Assembly: GCA_900754525.1 (NCBI GenBank)
Contig: CAAEDE010000081.1
Coordinates: 1 to 54,858, forward strand
Reading direction: 5' to 3'
Length of the DNA stretch: 54,858 nt
From: an uncultured Collinsella sp.
Lineage (GTDB): Bacteria > Actinomycetota > Coriobacteriia > Coriobacteriales > Coriobacteriaceae
Shown here piece by piece: positions 7,325 to 15,314 of the stretch. A program made the translations under genes and the position numbers. Position 1 is the first letter of the stretch; every line of letters begins with the position of its first letter. The notes under the pieces were generated by a model. The model ran no database searches and was not told the DNA's origin. It was given only the letters and a program-made list of their open reading frames with translations.

Positions 7325-8542
7325 ATGTCCCGCGTCGCCCTTGAGCTTGGAGAGACAAGCATTGACCGCGCAAAGATTACGCCGACGCCCGACGGTGGCT
7401 ATCGCATGCAGTGGAGCATGCGCTTGCTGAACGGGCGTCTCATCAAGAAGACGACCAAGGGGAAGTGCACCAAAGGCGAGCTGCGCCGCCGCGCTCATGC
7501 CCAAGCTGAGGAAATTCTCGCAACAGGCGGGGGCAGCACTCCTTGGAAGGGCTCGTCGAGCATGCGCGACTATATCCGCAAAGAGGTAATCCCCGGAATC
7601 GAGCGCACCGATGATTCCATCTTGCGACCCCGAACACGGGATAAATACTGCCACGTGCTCAATCTCGCGGCGGAGGCGTTTGGGGGCTTTCGCATCGCGG
7701 ACGCGGTTCGCCCGCGCAACCTCGAAGGCATCTTGGAGGGGATGGCAAGGCGCCACGGCACCTCTACCGCCAAGCATTGCCAAAAGACGGTGAGCAAATA
7801 TGTTCTTGAGCCTTTGGTACGCGACGAGGTAATCGCCCACAACCCCCTCAAGGGCTTCAGGCCGCGCCTGCCTGAGTGCCGCATGACAAACAAGGCTCCG
7901 GGCGGACAGGCGCTCACGCCGGAGGAGCGCGGGCGCGTGCTCGAATACCTGCTTGCGATTGACCCCAATGATGTAAATCCGCCGAAAAGAGGGCGCTATA
8001 CCGTTGAGGATGTGCGCAATCTGCGCCGCGCTGTCGTTGAGATCACGCTGCTGCAGGCAGTGACGGGGCTTCGCATCAACGAGGCGAGACTGCTCAGCCG
8101 CGCGAACGTTGAGGACAAGGACGGCTTGCTTAGTGTCACCGTGACGACCGAGGTGTCAAAGACCCATCGTGGGCGTACCATCCCCATCCTTGACGAGCGC
8201 GTTGCCGAGCGCATGAGGGCGCGGCTGGAAAGAGCGGGGGCCGAACCAGGCGCGCTGCTGTTCCCCGCCCCCGCGGCTCCTGGCAGCGCGTGGGACATCA
8301 ACAACGCGCAGCATGCCATTAAGAAGCTCTATCACGAGTTGGCAGACACCTTGGACATACCCCTTCTCGATAAGGTCTCGACCCATGTCTGGCGCGCGAC
8401 CCTCAACACCGAGTGGATGCAGAGAGGCGTTCCCGATTTGATTCGCTCGGCGTATTTCGGGCACAGCCCCGAGGTGAATCGCAGCTACTATACGGATACG
8501 ACCAACGTCTCCGTTTTGGTGAACATGCTCCGTACGACCTAG
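7325..8542 (+). CDS. Tyrosine site-specific integrase
   Basis: The 405-residue protein has an N-terminal arm-binding domain (about 1-75), a SAM-like core-binding domain (about 80-180) and a catalytic domain (about 195-400). Catalytic residues are visible: Arg in TGLRINEARLL, a beta-hairpin Lys in VSKTHRGR, HVWR as the H-x-x-R box, GHS for the second His, and the Tyr nucleophile in SYYTDT near residue 390. GGGAGG lies upstream of the ATG. It abuts the right attachment site and should catalyse insertion into tRNA-fMet. Confidence 0.96.
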   Translation: MSRVALELGETSIDRAKITPTPDGGYRMQWSMRLLNGRLIKKTTKGKCTKGELRRRAHAQAEEILATGGGSTPWKGSSSMRDYIRKEVIPGIERTDDSILRPRTRDKYCHVLNLAAEAFGGFRIADAVRPRNLEGILEGMARRHGTSTAKHCQKTVSKYVLEPLVRDEVIAHNPLKGFRPRLPECRMTNKAPGGQALTPEERGRVLEYLLAIDPNDVNPPKRGRYTVEDVRNLRRAVVEITLLQAVTGLRINEARLLSRANVEDKDGLLSVTVTTEVSKTHRGRTIPILDERVAERMRARLERAGAEPGALLFPAPAAPGSAWDINNAQHAIKKLYHELADTLDIPLLDKVSTHVWRATLNTEWMQRGVPDLIRSAYFGHSPEVNRSYYTDTTNVSVLVNMLRTT

Positions 8543-8551
8543 GGGTTCGAG

Positions 8552-8579
8552 GTAATCTGTATGGTAATATGTAAGAGCG
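8552..8579 (+). repeat. 28-bp subterminal repeat, right copy
   Basis: This is the partner of 151-178 with one mismatch, placed just after the integrase stop codon. It is a candidate arm-type integrase site. Confidence 0.75.
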
Positions 8580-8615
8580 TGATTTTCCGTGATTTTACGT
8601 GATACCGAGTGACAC
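8579..8615 (+). repeat. Four 10-bp iterons beginning GTGA
   Basis: GTGATTTTCC, GTGATTTTAC, GTGATACCGA and GTGACACTGT follow one another at 8579, 8589, 8599 and 8609. The 10-bp pitch puts all four on one face of the helix. They lie between the arm repeat and the right attachment site, where an excisionase or host bending protein would bind. Confidence 0.6.
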
Positions 8616-8692
8616 TGTTTTGGTCGAAAAATAGGGTTTGAGCTGGGATGATATAGCGTGTGACCTCGGGAAACTAGAATTTGAAAAGGGTG

Positions 8693-8731
8693 CCCGGAGG
8701 TCGTAGGTTCAAATCCTGCCCCCGCGACCAA
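8693..8731 (+). repeat. Right attachment repeat (displaced tRNA 3' end)
   Basis: This exact 39-bp copy of 45-83 has no 5' tRNA half beside it. It is the original chromosomal 3' end of the initiator tRNA, cut off by the insertion. Confidence 0.93.
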
Positions 8732-8740
8732 GAACTTGCA

Positions 8741-8769
8741 GCTCGTCGGCCTAGCCGGCGAGCTTTTTT
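8741..8769 (+). terminator. Original tRNA-fMet terminator, now stranded
   Basis: A 10-bp stem with one T-G pair (8741-8750 with 8754-8763) and a CTA loop is followed by TTTTTT. Before insertion it would have stood 10 bp after the tRNA. Confidence 0.88.
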
Positions 8770-8819
8770 GTTATTGCGGGACCGTGTTTTCGGTCCAATT
8801 CTCGGCCTCTCAAACAAAA

Positions 8820-9116
8820 TCTCGATCTGTAACATCTAGACCCGATTTGGGCGGCTAGGTGTTACAGGTTGAGATATACCGGTGGGTTGGGTCGTGTTTG
8901 TCTAAATCTGTAACACGAGGGACGGATTTTGCCGAGTTGTTGTTACAGATTGAGATTTTCTAGCAGGTGGGTTTGGTTTGTCTCGATCTGTAACAGGTAG
9001 GGGTCAAAAGTGGGTCTAGCTGTTACAGATTGAGATTGTTGAGGTTGGGTCGAGGGGAATATCTCGATCTGTAACAGTAAGACCCGGTTTTGCCGAGTAG
9101 CTGTTACAGATTGAGA
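8820..9116. repeat. Alternating inverted-repeat array, 8 motifs at 40-bp pitch
   Basis: A 15-bp motif (TCTCGATCTGTAACA, or its near reverse complement TGTTACAGATTGAGA) starts at 8820, 8860, 8901, 8941, 8981, 9021, 9062 and 9102, with strictly alternating orientation. The steps are 40, 41, 40, 40, 40, 41 and 40 bp. Read as four 55-bp palindromes, each has 15-bp arms and a 25-bp loop, separated by 25-26 bp G-rich spacers. Loops 1, 2 and 4 share a degenerate pattern near GACCCG and TTTTGCCGAG; loop 3 matches it when reversed. Arm mismatches are mostly G-U pairs if the top strand is RNA. The array lies outside the element, upstream of the flavoenzyme gene. Confidence 0.9.
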
Positions 9117-9176
9117 CAAACCGGCAGACGTCCCATCCCCATCCACCTGCCGCCACCTGATATTCGCCGATTTCCG

Positions 9177-9206
9177 TTGTGCCGCTATGCCCCCATGCCA
9201 TATCCT
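9177..9206 (+). promoter_or_regulatory. Candidate promoter of the flavoenzyme gene
   Basis: TTGTGC at 9177-9182 and TATCCT at 9201-9206 are 18 bp apart. They lie 46 bp before the start codon and 61 bp after the last array motif. Confidence 0.45.
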
Positions 9207-9252
9207 CTAGACAACTACGCGGCATCATCGCCGCCGTGCCTACAAGAGAGGA

Positions 9253-11289
9253 ATGTCCATGACCACACCTGCATCCAAGCTGCTCCAGCCCATTACGGTT
9301 GGCCCCCTTGAGCTCAAGAACCGCATTATGTTCCCGCCGCTGACCACCGGCTACGAGGAGCGCGACGGGTCCATCGGCGAGCGCAGCTTGGCCTTTTACG
9401 AGCGCCTGGCTCGTGGCGGCGTGAGCTACATCGTCATCGGCGACGTCGCTCCCGTCATGACCGCGAGCCCCACGCCCAAGCTGGCAACCGACGCTCAGAT
9501 CCCCACGTTTAAGGCGCTGGCCGATGCCGTCCACAAGCACGGCGCCAAGGTCGCGCTGCAGCTGTTCCACCCCGAGTACGATGTGCCCGGTGTCGGCCGC
9601 ATGGTCATGGGTTCCATGGCTGCCGCAAAGGCCGCGCAGGAGGCCAAGGCCGCTGGCGACGAGGAGACCTTTGCCGCCAAGATGGCCGAGTCCAACGAGA
9701 TCCGCAACCAGGCCTACGCCAAGCTGCACCACGACATGCAGCACTTTGTGAACGAGGCGAGCGTAGAGCAGCTCACCCAGATCAAGGAGGCCATCGCTGC
9801 CTCGGCCGCTCGCGCGCAGCAGGCCGGCATCGACGCCATCGAGGTCCACGGCGACCGCTTGGTGGGTTCGCTGTGCTCGGCCATCCTCAACCAGCGCACC
9901 GACGAGTACGGTGGCTCGTTCGAGAACCGTGTTCGCTACGCGCTCGAGGTCGTCGCCGCCATTAAGGAAGCCGCGCCGCAGCTGATGGTGGAGTACAAGC
10001 TCCCCGTGATCATGGAGAACCCCGACGGCACGCCGCGCGGCAAGGGTGGCCTGCAGCCCGACGAGGCCTGCGAGTTTGCCAAGCTGCTCGAGGGCGCGGG
10101 CATCGACATGATCCAGGTCGCACAGGCCAACCACACCGGCAACATGGGCGACACCATTCCGCCCATGGGTGCCATGCCCTACAACTGGACGCTGCCCGTG
10201 GCCGAGCGCGTCAAGGCCCTGGTCTCCGTGCCGGTGGCAACCGTCGGCCGTGTTGTCTCGGTCGAGGCCGGCGAGAAGATTCTGGAAGACGGCGCAGCCG
10301 ACATCATCGCCTATGGCCGCTCGCTCATGTGCGACCCCGACATTGCGCTGAAGGCCGCCACGGGCGAGCCCATCCGCGAGTGCCTCAACTGCAACAAGGG
10401 CTGCGTCGACGCGATTCAAAATCGCAAGTACATCTCGTGCGTGCTCAATGCCGAGAACGGCGACGAGGCGACCATCGCCATTAAGCCGGGCGAGGGCGAC
10501 AAGAAGATCGCCGTGGTGGGCGGCGGCATCGCCGGCCTGGAGGCCGCACGCGTGGCGGCCAAGCGCGGCTACGACGTGACCATCTACGAGGCGAGCGATC
10601 ACTTGGGCGGCCAGATTGTGCTGGCGGCTGCGCCTCCGCGCAAGGACGAGATCATGCGCTCGGTCGAGTACTACGAGAAGATTCTGCCTGGCCTGGGCGT
10701 GAAGGTTGAGCTCAGCCATGCCGCTACCGCTGAGGACCTCAACGCCGCCGACGCTGCGATTGTGGCTGTGGGCGCGCACGACGTGGTCATCCCCGTTCCG
10801 GGTGCCGATTCGGACAAGGTCGTCTCGAGCTGGGACGTGCTGGCCGGCAAGGTGGAGCTCAGCGGCCGCGTCGCCGTCATTGGCGGTGGCCTGGTGGGCA
10901 CCGAGACTGCCGAGTACCTGCTACAGCACGGCTGCGAGGTGGCGATCGTCGAGATGCTCGACAAGATTGCCGCGGGCGAGTCCGAGACCATTCTGCCGCT
11001 GATTATGAGCGGCTTTGCAGAGCACAACGTGGAGCAGCATGTTAAGACCCGCCTGACCGCCATTACCGACGAGGGCGTGGAGGCTGTTCGCACCACCGAG
11101 GACGGCGCCGAGGAGCCGGTGAAGATCGCCTGCGATTACGTGGTGATGGCCGTGGGCTCCAAGGCCAACGCGTTTGACCTGGATGGCGTGACGGTGCCCG
11201 TGACCTGCGTGGGCGACTGCTCGGGTGAGCGCACCGCCGACATTGCGAGCGCCATTCGCACGGCGTATCACGCGGCCAACGAGCTGTAG
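9253..11289 (+). CDS. NADH:flavin oxidoreductase / 2-enoate reductase family
   Basis: This 678-residue enzyme has the three-part layout of 2,4-dienoyl-CoA reductase, enoate reductases and BaiCD/BaiH. An Old Yellow Enzyme FMN barrel occupies about residues 8-370, with RTDEYGGSFENR near 215. A [4Fe-4S] ligand set follows, C-x2-C-x3-C then C about 12 residues on, near 377-396. An FAD/NAD domain comes last, with VVGGGIAGLEAA near 423 and a second GGGLVGTETAE loop near 545. Such enzymes reduce activated C=C bonds with NADH. The active-site segment reads HGDRLVGS where OYE proteins often have HGAHGYL, so the substrate differs or is bulky. ATGs at 9253 and 9259 are both possible. The gene is monocistronic, followed by a terminator. 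Confidence 0.9.
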   Translation: MSMTTPASKLLQPITVGPLELKNRIMFPPLTTGYEERDGSIGERSLAFYERLARGGVSYIVIGDVAPVMTASPTPKLATDAQIPTFKALADAVHKHGAKVALQLFHPEYDVPGVGRMVMGSMAAAKAAQEAKAAGDEETFAAKMAESNEIRNQAYAKLHHDMQHFVNEASVEQLTQIKEAIAASAARAQQAGIDAIEVHGDRLVGSLCSAILNQRTDEYGGSFENRVRYALEVVAAIKEAAPQLMVEYKLPVIMENPDGTPRGKGGLQPDEACEFAKLLEGAGIDMIQVAQANHTGNMGDTIPPMGAMPYNWTLPVAERVKALVSVPVATVGRVVSVEAGEKILEDGAADIIAYGRSLMCDPDIALKAATGEPIRECLNCNKGCVDAIQNRKYISCVLNAENGDEATIAIKPGEGDKKIAVVGGGIAGLEAARVAAKRGYDVTIYEASDHLGGQIVLAAAPPRKDEIMRSVEYYEKILPGLGVKVELSHAATAEDLNAADAAIVAVGAHDVVIPVPGADSDKVVSSWDVLAGKVELSGRVAVIGGGLVGTETAEYLLQHGCEVAIVEMLDKIAAGESETILPLIMSGFAEHNVEQHVKTRLTAITDEGVEAVRTTEDGAEEPVKIACDYVVMAVGSKANAFDLDGVTVPVTCVGDCSGERTADIASAIRTAYHAANEL

Positions 11290-11364
11290 TTGAACATCGC
11301 GGCCAGGCGGGGCGGTAGCACGGATCCGTCTCGCCCGGCTGTGCCCCGTCGGGTGTCAACCGGT

Positions 11365-11402
11365 GCGGGGCCTGCAAGCGCAGCAGGTCCCGCCCTTTTT
11401 GT
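11365..11402 (+). terminator. Rho-independent terminator after the flavoenzyme gene
   Basis: GCGGGGCCTGC (11365-11375) pairs with 11383-11393 through one G-T pair, followed by TTTTTG. Confidence 0.8.
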
Positions 11403-11729
11403 TTTGCTCCGGTGGATGGCAATGCGCGGTAATCATGAGGAGTGAGGACGTCTGCTGCCGTGCAGATCACTCAAAATTATTGAGGGAAGGGTTAATAACT
11501 ATATCCTCTATACCAAAGGACATAAAGAGATGCCAATTTTGTTGACAAGCGAATGACGATTAGCTGCGAGTCAGCTACCAGCGTAAATAATCGATAAAGA
11601 AATGTCGTAATTTGGTGCCAAATGCCCAGATAACGCCGCGTCTATTTTAATTAACTGCTTTGAGCAAACAGTAAAATGCTACTATCTAACTTGCACGTAA
11701 GAAAGCAGATTAACGGTTAAGGCTAAGAA
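11403..11729. other. AT-rich gene-free stretch
   Basis: About 330 bp markedly richer in A and T than its surroundings, without a convincing ORF. It contains the promoter candidate at 11660-11688 and a TTGACA at 11542-11547 that has no matching -10. The composition shift suggests a long regulatory region or acquired DNA serving the orphan HTH gene. Confidence 0.4.
11660..11688 (+). promoter_or_regulatory. Candidate promoter of the orphan HTH gene
   Basis: TTGAGC at 11660-11665 and TATCTA at 11683-11688 are separated by 17 bp, 42 bp ahead of the start codon in an AT-rich stretch. Confidence 0.55.
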
Positions 11730-12134
11730 GTGGCAGGTATGTCGGAAGCAACTAGGACTCGCACGCATGCGCCTGAGGTTAGGCAGCGCGCCGTCGAGAT
11801 CCTCCAAGAGGGGGTCGGTCATCGCGCCCTCGCCGCGGAGCTTGGCATTCCCCAGGCCACGGCTCGTCAGTGGGCCCGCGCGTATGCCGTGGGCGGTGCC
11901 GACGCCGTTCTCAACGCCGGTTCGCATCATCACACCTATTCGTACGAAGTTAAGCTCGCCGTGGTTAAGGATCGCTTGGAAAACGGCTTAACGGTTCGCG
12001 AGGCCATGATCAAGCACAAGATTCCCAGCGAGTCTTCGGTCAAGGCTTGGTGCCGTCAGTACCGCGAGAGCGGTGAGGCCGCACTGGTCGATAAGCCGCG
12101 CGGTCGCAAGCCGCGCGTTAAAAAGGCGGAATAG
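11730..12134 (+). CDS. Orphan double helix-turn-helix protein, transposase OrfA-like
   Basis: The 134-residue protein has two tandem HTH units, about residues 12-52 and 68-112, of the type found in the N-terminal part (OrfA) of IS3/IS630-like transposases. The tail is basic (RGRKPRVKK). No OrfB or DDE catalytic gene and no terminal inverted repeats are seen nearby. It has its own promoter candidate and terminator. It may therefore be a domesticated DNA-binding protein rather than an active insertion sequence. The start is GTG at 11730 or ATG at 11739. Confidence 0.75.
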   Translation: MAGMSEATRTRTHAPEVRQRAVEILQEGVGHRALAAELGIPQATARQWARAYAVGGADAVLNAGSHHHTYSYEVKLAVVKDRLENGLTVREAMIKHKIPSESSVKAWCRQYRESGEAALVDKPRGRKPRVKKAE

Positions 12135-12146
12135 CAAACGGGATGG

Positions 12147-12169
12147 TGCGCCCACAGGGGCGCATTTTT
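12147..12169 (+). terminator. Rho-independent terminator after the HTH gene
   Basis: A perfect 7-bp stem (TGCGCCC with GGGCGCA) with an ACAG loop is followed by TTTTT. Confidence 0.85.
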
Positions 12170-12419
12170 CTTGCCGCGCCAACTTTTTGGACCGGCGCGA
12201 GCCTGTCGGGACATCCTCCAAAGTGGCCAATAAACTGTGTGCAGTGGCCCGCGCGCCTGTCGCTGCGATAGGGGAGCGTCGCCCCACTGCTCCAAAGCGG
12301 ACGTGCCCTTACCCCGTACGCCTAAAACTCCCCAGTTGACCGAAAACCTGCCGCCGCTGCTCCTCAATTGAGCTATAACGTTAAACAATTGCAGCGTTTT
12401 TGCATGGGGGAGTGATGGT

Positions 12420-15302
12420 ATGACGCTACTGTATTTCCTTACCCTGTTTCCGCTGGTACCGGCGCTGGGCATGCTGCTCGCGCGCGGTGACCGCGCCCGC
12501 GATGCGGTGGGGCTCATAGGTTCCGGCATCATTATGGCGGTGACAGTTGTAGTCGCCGTCATGTTTTTTGGCACGGGTCCGCAGAACTTTGAGGTTGCCC
12601 CCGGCACCTCGCATGTGCTCTCGATCATCAGCTCCGTCATCGATGTCATCCTGTGCGCCGTCATCCTGTACAACGCGTACAAATATAGGAACGCGCTCAC
12701 CACGGTGCTCGGCGTGGTGCAGCTGGTGGGTTCGGTTGCCTTTGCGACCATGACGCTGCCCGCGGCCGAGGCCGTCACGGCGACGCCGCTCTACCTGGAC
12801 TACATGAGCGTGATCATGGTCCTCGCCGTCGGTATCGTCGGCAGTCTAATCTGCGTGTATGCCCTGGGTTACATGAAGGACTTCCAGGCCCATGACGAGC
12901 ACGAGGCCGCGCTGCGCGGGCAGACCGCGCCCGACCGTCGCCCGCAGTTCCTGGCGCTTATGTTCCTGTTCCTCTCGGCCATGTTCGTCATCGTGACGAG
13001 CGATAACCTTGAGTGGCTGTTCTGCGGCTGGGAAATCACCACCGTGTGCTCGTTCCTCATGATCGGCTACACGCGCACGCCCGAGGCCATTAAAAACGCC
13101 TTCACCCAGATCATCCTCAACATGCTGGGCGGCATCGCGTTTTTGGCGGGCCTTATGTTTCTGCACGTTAACGGCATGCCGCTGACCATCTCGGGCATGA
13201 TCGAGCTTTCCGGCGCCGAAACCGCGCAATCCGCACTGCTGGTGATGCCGGTCATTCTGCTGTCGCTCGCCGCACTCACCAAGGCCGCACAGATGCCGTT
13301 CCACACTTGGCTGTTGGGTGCCATGGTTGCCCCCGCACCCACGAGCGCCCTGCTGCACTCGTCCACCATGGTCAAGGCCGGCGTGTTCCTGATGGTCAAG
13401 CTGAGCCCGCTCTATGCCATCTATCCCGTGACCGGCTTTATGGTCACGAGTGTGGGTGCCATCACGTTTTTGCTCGCTGCCCTCATGGCCATCTCGCAGA
13501 GCAACGCCAAGCGCGTGCTCGCGTACTCCACCATCTCCAACCTGGGCCTCATCAGTGCCTGCCTGGGTGTCGGCGCGCCCGAGGCCGTGTGGGCCGCCAT
13601 CTTTCTGATCCTGTTCCATACGGTGGCAAAGTCGCTGCTGTTCCTGTGCGTGGGCACGGCCGAGCATCATATTGGCAGCCGCAATATCGAGGACATGGAC
13701 GGTCTGTTCAGCCGTATGCCGCACCTGACGCGTCTGATGATGCTGGGCATTATGGGCATGTTTGTGGCGCCGTTTGGCATGCTCGTGTCCAAGTGGGGCG
13801 CCCTGGTGGCGTTCGCGCAGACCGGCAACGTTCTCATGATCATGGTGCTTGCCTTTGGCTCGGCCGCGACGTTCTTCTTCTGGGGCAAGTGGCTTGCCAA
13901 GCTTTCGGGCGTCGACCCCACGGCTCAAAACGTTGAGGTCAATGTCCATAAGACCGAATGGATGGCGCTCAACACCGTCGCCGCGCTGCTGATTCTGTGC
14001 TGCGTGGCGTTCCCGGTTATCTCGAGCGGTCTGGTGTCGCCTTACTTGGCCATGGTGTTTGGCCGCGTGCCGTACGTTATTGGCAAGGACGCCATGTATC
14101 TGATGGTCGTTATCGTGGCGTTTATCGCCGTGGTGCTGCTGACGTCGTTCCGCGTGAGCAACAAACCGCACGTAAACGTATATCTTTCGGGTGTGGGAAC
14201 CGACAATTACCGCCATTTCCGCGGCTCGATGGGACACGAGGTGAAGGCCGAAAAGCGCAATTGGTACTCGGAGGACGCCCTTGGCGAGAAGCGTATCGGC
14301 CCCGCGGGTAGCGTCGTGTGCTGCAGCATTATCTTGTTTGCGCTGCTGTGTTGCGCGTGGATTGGGCCCGAGAGACTTGCCATGAGCGCGCCCTCGGTGC
14401 TGCGCGGTAAGTATTTCGAAGGCTCGGGTGTCGTGGGCATATTTATTGGTACCGTGGTGTTTGCCTTGCTGGCGCCGCTTGTGGGTGGCCTGATCGACGG
14501 CATCGATCGTAAGCTTTCGGCTCGCATGCAGGGCCGCGTGGGCCCGCGCTTGCTGCAGCCCTTCTACGACGTTGCCAAGCTCCTGCGCAAAGCCCCTGCC
14601 AGCGTAAACACCATGGACGATACCTACATGGCGTGCGCGCTCATCTTTACCGTCGTGGGCGGCGGCATCTTTGTGTCGGGCTCCAACACGCTGCTGTGCG
14701 CTTTCATGGTTACCCTCGCCGCGATTTTTGTGGTGTTGGCGTCCGCCTCGACGCAAAGCCCGTTTGCCCAGGTTGGCGCCGACCGCGAGCTGCTGCAGGT
14801 TATGAGTTACGAGCCCGCCGTTCTGCTGATGAGCGTGGGCCTGTATCTCGCCACCGATAGCTTCGATTCCATCGCTGTGACGGGGCAGTCGGCCCCCATC
14901 ATCGTGTACAGCGCGCCCATTTTCCTCGCGCTGCTCGCGGTGCTTACCATCAAGCTGCGCAAGTCGCCGTTCGATCTTTCGTATTCGCATCACGCGCATC
15001 AGGAGATCGTCCAGGGCGTCGCTACCGAGATGAGCGGCGGCACGTTGGCCAAGATGACCCTTATGCACTGGTGCGAGACCGTGCTGTTTTTGATGTGGGT
15101 GGGCATGTTCTTTGTCTGGGACAACCCGGTGAGCTGGGTGGTTGCCCTGGTCGTGATGGCCGCGACGTATTTTGTCGAGGTGTTGATCGACAACACCTTC
15201 GCGCGCAGCACCTGGCGCAGCTGCTTTAGGCTCGGATGGGGCGTGGCGCTGGTGTTTGGCCTGCTCAACCTTATGCCCATCCTCGTCGACGTATTTATTT
15301 AG
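12420..15302 (+). CDS. Fused EchA-EchB-type hydrogenase membrane subunit
   Basis: The 960-residue protein joins two subunits that are normally separate. Residues 1-640 are a NuoL/MrpA-like antiporter module (EchA, HyfB/HycC type) with many membrane helices and the conserved KAAQMPFHTWL segment near 287. After a linker, residues about 665-960 match the NuoH-like subunit (EchB, HycD/HyfC), with DGIDRKLSARMQGRVGPR-type and KSPFDLSYSHHAHQE-type loops. In group 4 energy-converting hydrogenases these subunits anchor the catalytic arm and couple H2 formation to ion pumping. GGGGGAG precedes the ATG. The frame is intact throughout. It is the first gene of the operon. Confidence 0.92.
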   Translation: MTLLYFLTLFPLVPALGMLLARGDRARDAVGLIGSGIIMAVTVVVAVMFFGTGPQNFEVAPGTSHVLSIISSVIDVILCAVILYNAYKYRNALTTVLGVVQLVGSVAFATMTLPAAEAVTATPLYLDYMSVIMVLAVGIVGSLICVYALGYMKDFQAHDEHEAALRGQTAPDRRPQFLALMFLFLSAMFVIVTSDNLEWLFCGWEITTVCSFLMIGYTRTPEAIKNAFTQIILNMLGGIAFLAGLMFLHVNGMPLTISGMIELSGAETAQSALLVMPVILLSLAALTKAAQMPFHTWLLGAMVAPAPTSALLHSSTMVKAGVFLMVKLSPLYAIYPVTGFMVTSVGAITFLLAALMAISQSNAKRVLAYSTISNLGLISACLGVGAPEAVWAAIFLILFHTVAKSLLFLCVGTAEHHIGSRNIEDMDGLFSRMPHLTRLMMLGIMGMFVAPFGMLVSKWGALVAFAQTGNVLMIMVLAFGSAATFFFWGKWLAKLSGVDPTAQNVEVNVHKTEWMALNTVAALLILCCVAFPVISSGLVSPYLAMVFGRVPYVIGKDAMYLMVVIVAFIAVVLLTSFRVSNKPHVNVYLSGVGTDNYRHFRGSMGHEVKAEKRNWYSEDALGEKRIGPAGSVVCCSIILFALLCCAWIGPERLAMSAPSVLRGKYFEGSGVVGIFIGTVVFALLAPLVGGLIDGIDRKLSARMQGRVGPRLLQPFYDVAKLLRKAPASVNTMDDTYMACALIFTVVGGGIFVSGSNTLLCAFMVTLAAIFVVLASASTQSPFAQVGADRELLQVMSYEPAVLLMSVGLYLATDSFDSIAVTGQSAPIIVYSAPIFLALLAVLTIKLRKSPFDLSYSHHAHQEIVQGVATEMSGGTLAKMTLMHWCETVLFLMWVGMFFVWDNPVSWVVALVVMAATYFVEVLIDNTFARSTWRSCFRLGWGVALVFGLLNLMPILVDVFI

Positions 15303-15314
15303 GAGGCGGCATCC

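Larger units (their letters stand above)
45..8731 (+). mobile_element. Integrative element (satellite-like) in tRNA-fMet
   Basis: A 39-bp direct repeat bounds about 8.65 kb and includes the 3' end of the initiator tRNA. Inside are an XRE repressor, two envelope-type proteins, two small unknown genes, an SF3 helicase related to P4/D5 replication proteins, an excisionase-like HTH protein and a tyrosine integrase next to the right end. No capsid, tail, terminase, relaxase or type IV secretion gene can be recognised. This suggests a phage satellite or a small integrative plasmid that depends on a helper, rather than a complete prophage or conjugative element. The boundaries are read directly from the repeat; the lifestyle is inferred. 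Confidence 0.88.

Noticed and set aside
45..8731. Complete prophage or conjugative element
   Set aside because: No terminase, portal, capsid, tail, lysis, relaxase or mating-pore gene is recognisable.
8820..9116. CRISPR array
   Set aside because: Repeats are only 15 bp, alternate in orientation, and the intervening segments are related to one another. No cas gene is in the window.
9253..11289. Bile-acid gene baiCD or baiH
   Set aside because: The domain layout is shared by many enoate reductases and no other bai gene is nearby; the substrate cannot be assigned.
11730..12134. Intact insertion sequence
   Set aside because: No catalytic OrfB or DDE gene and no terminal inverted repeats or target duplication were found around the OrfA-like gene.
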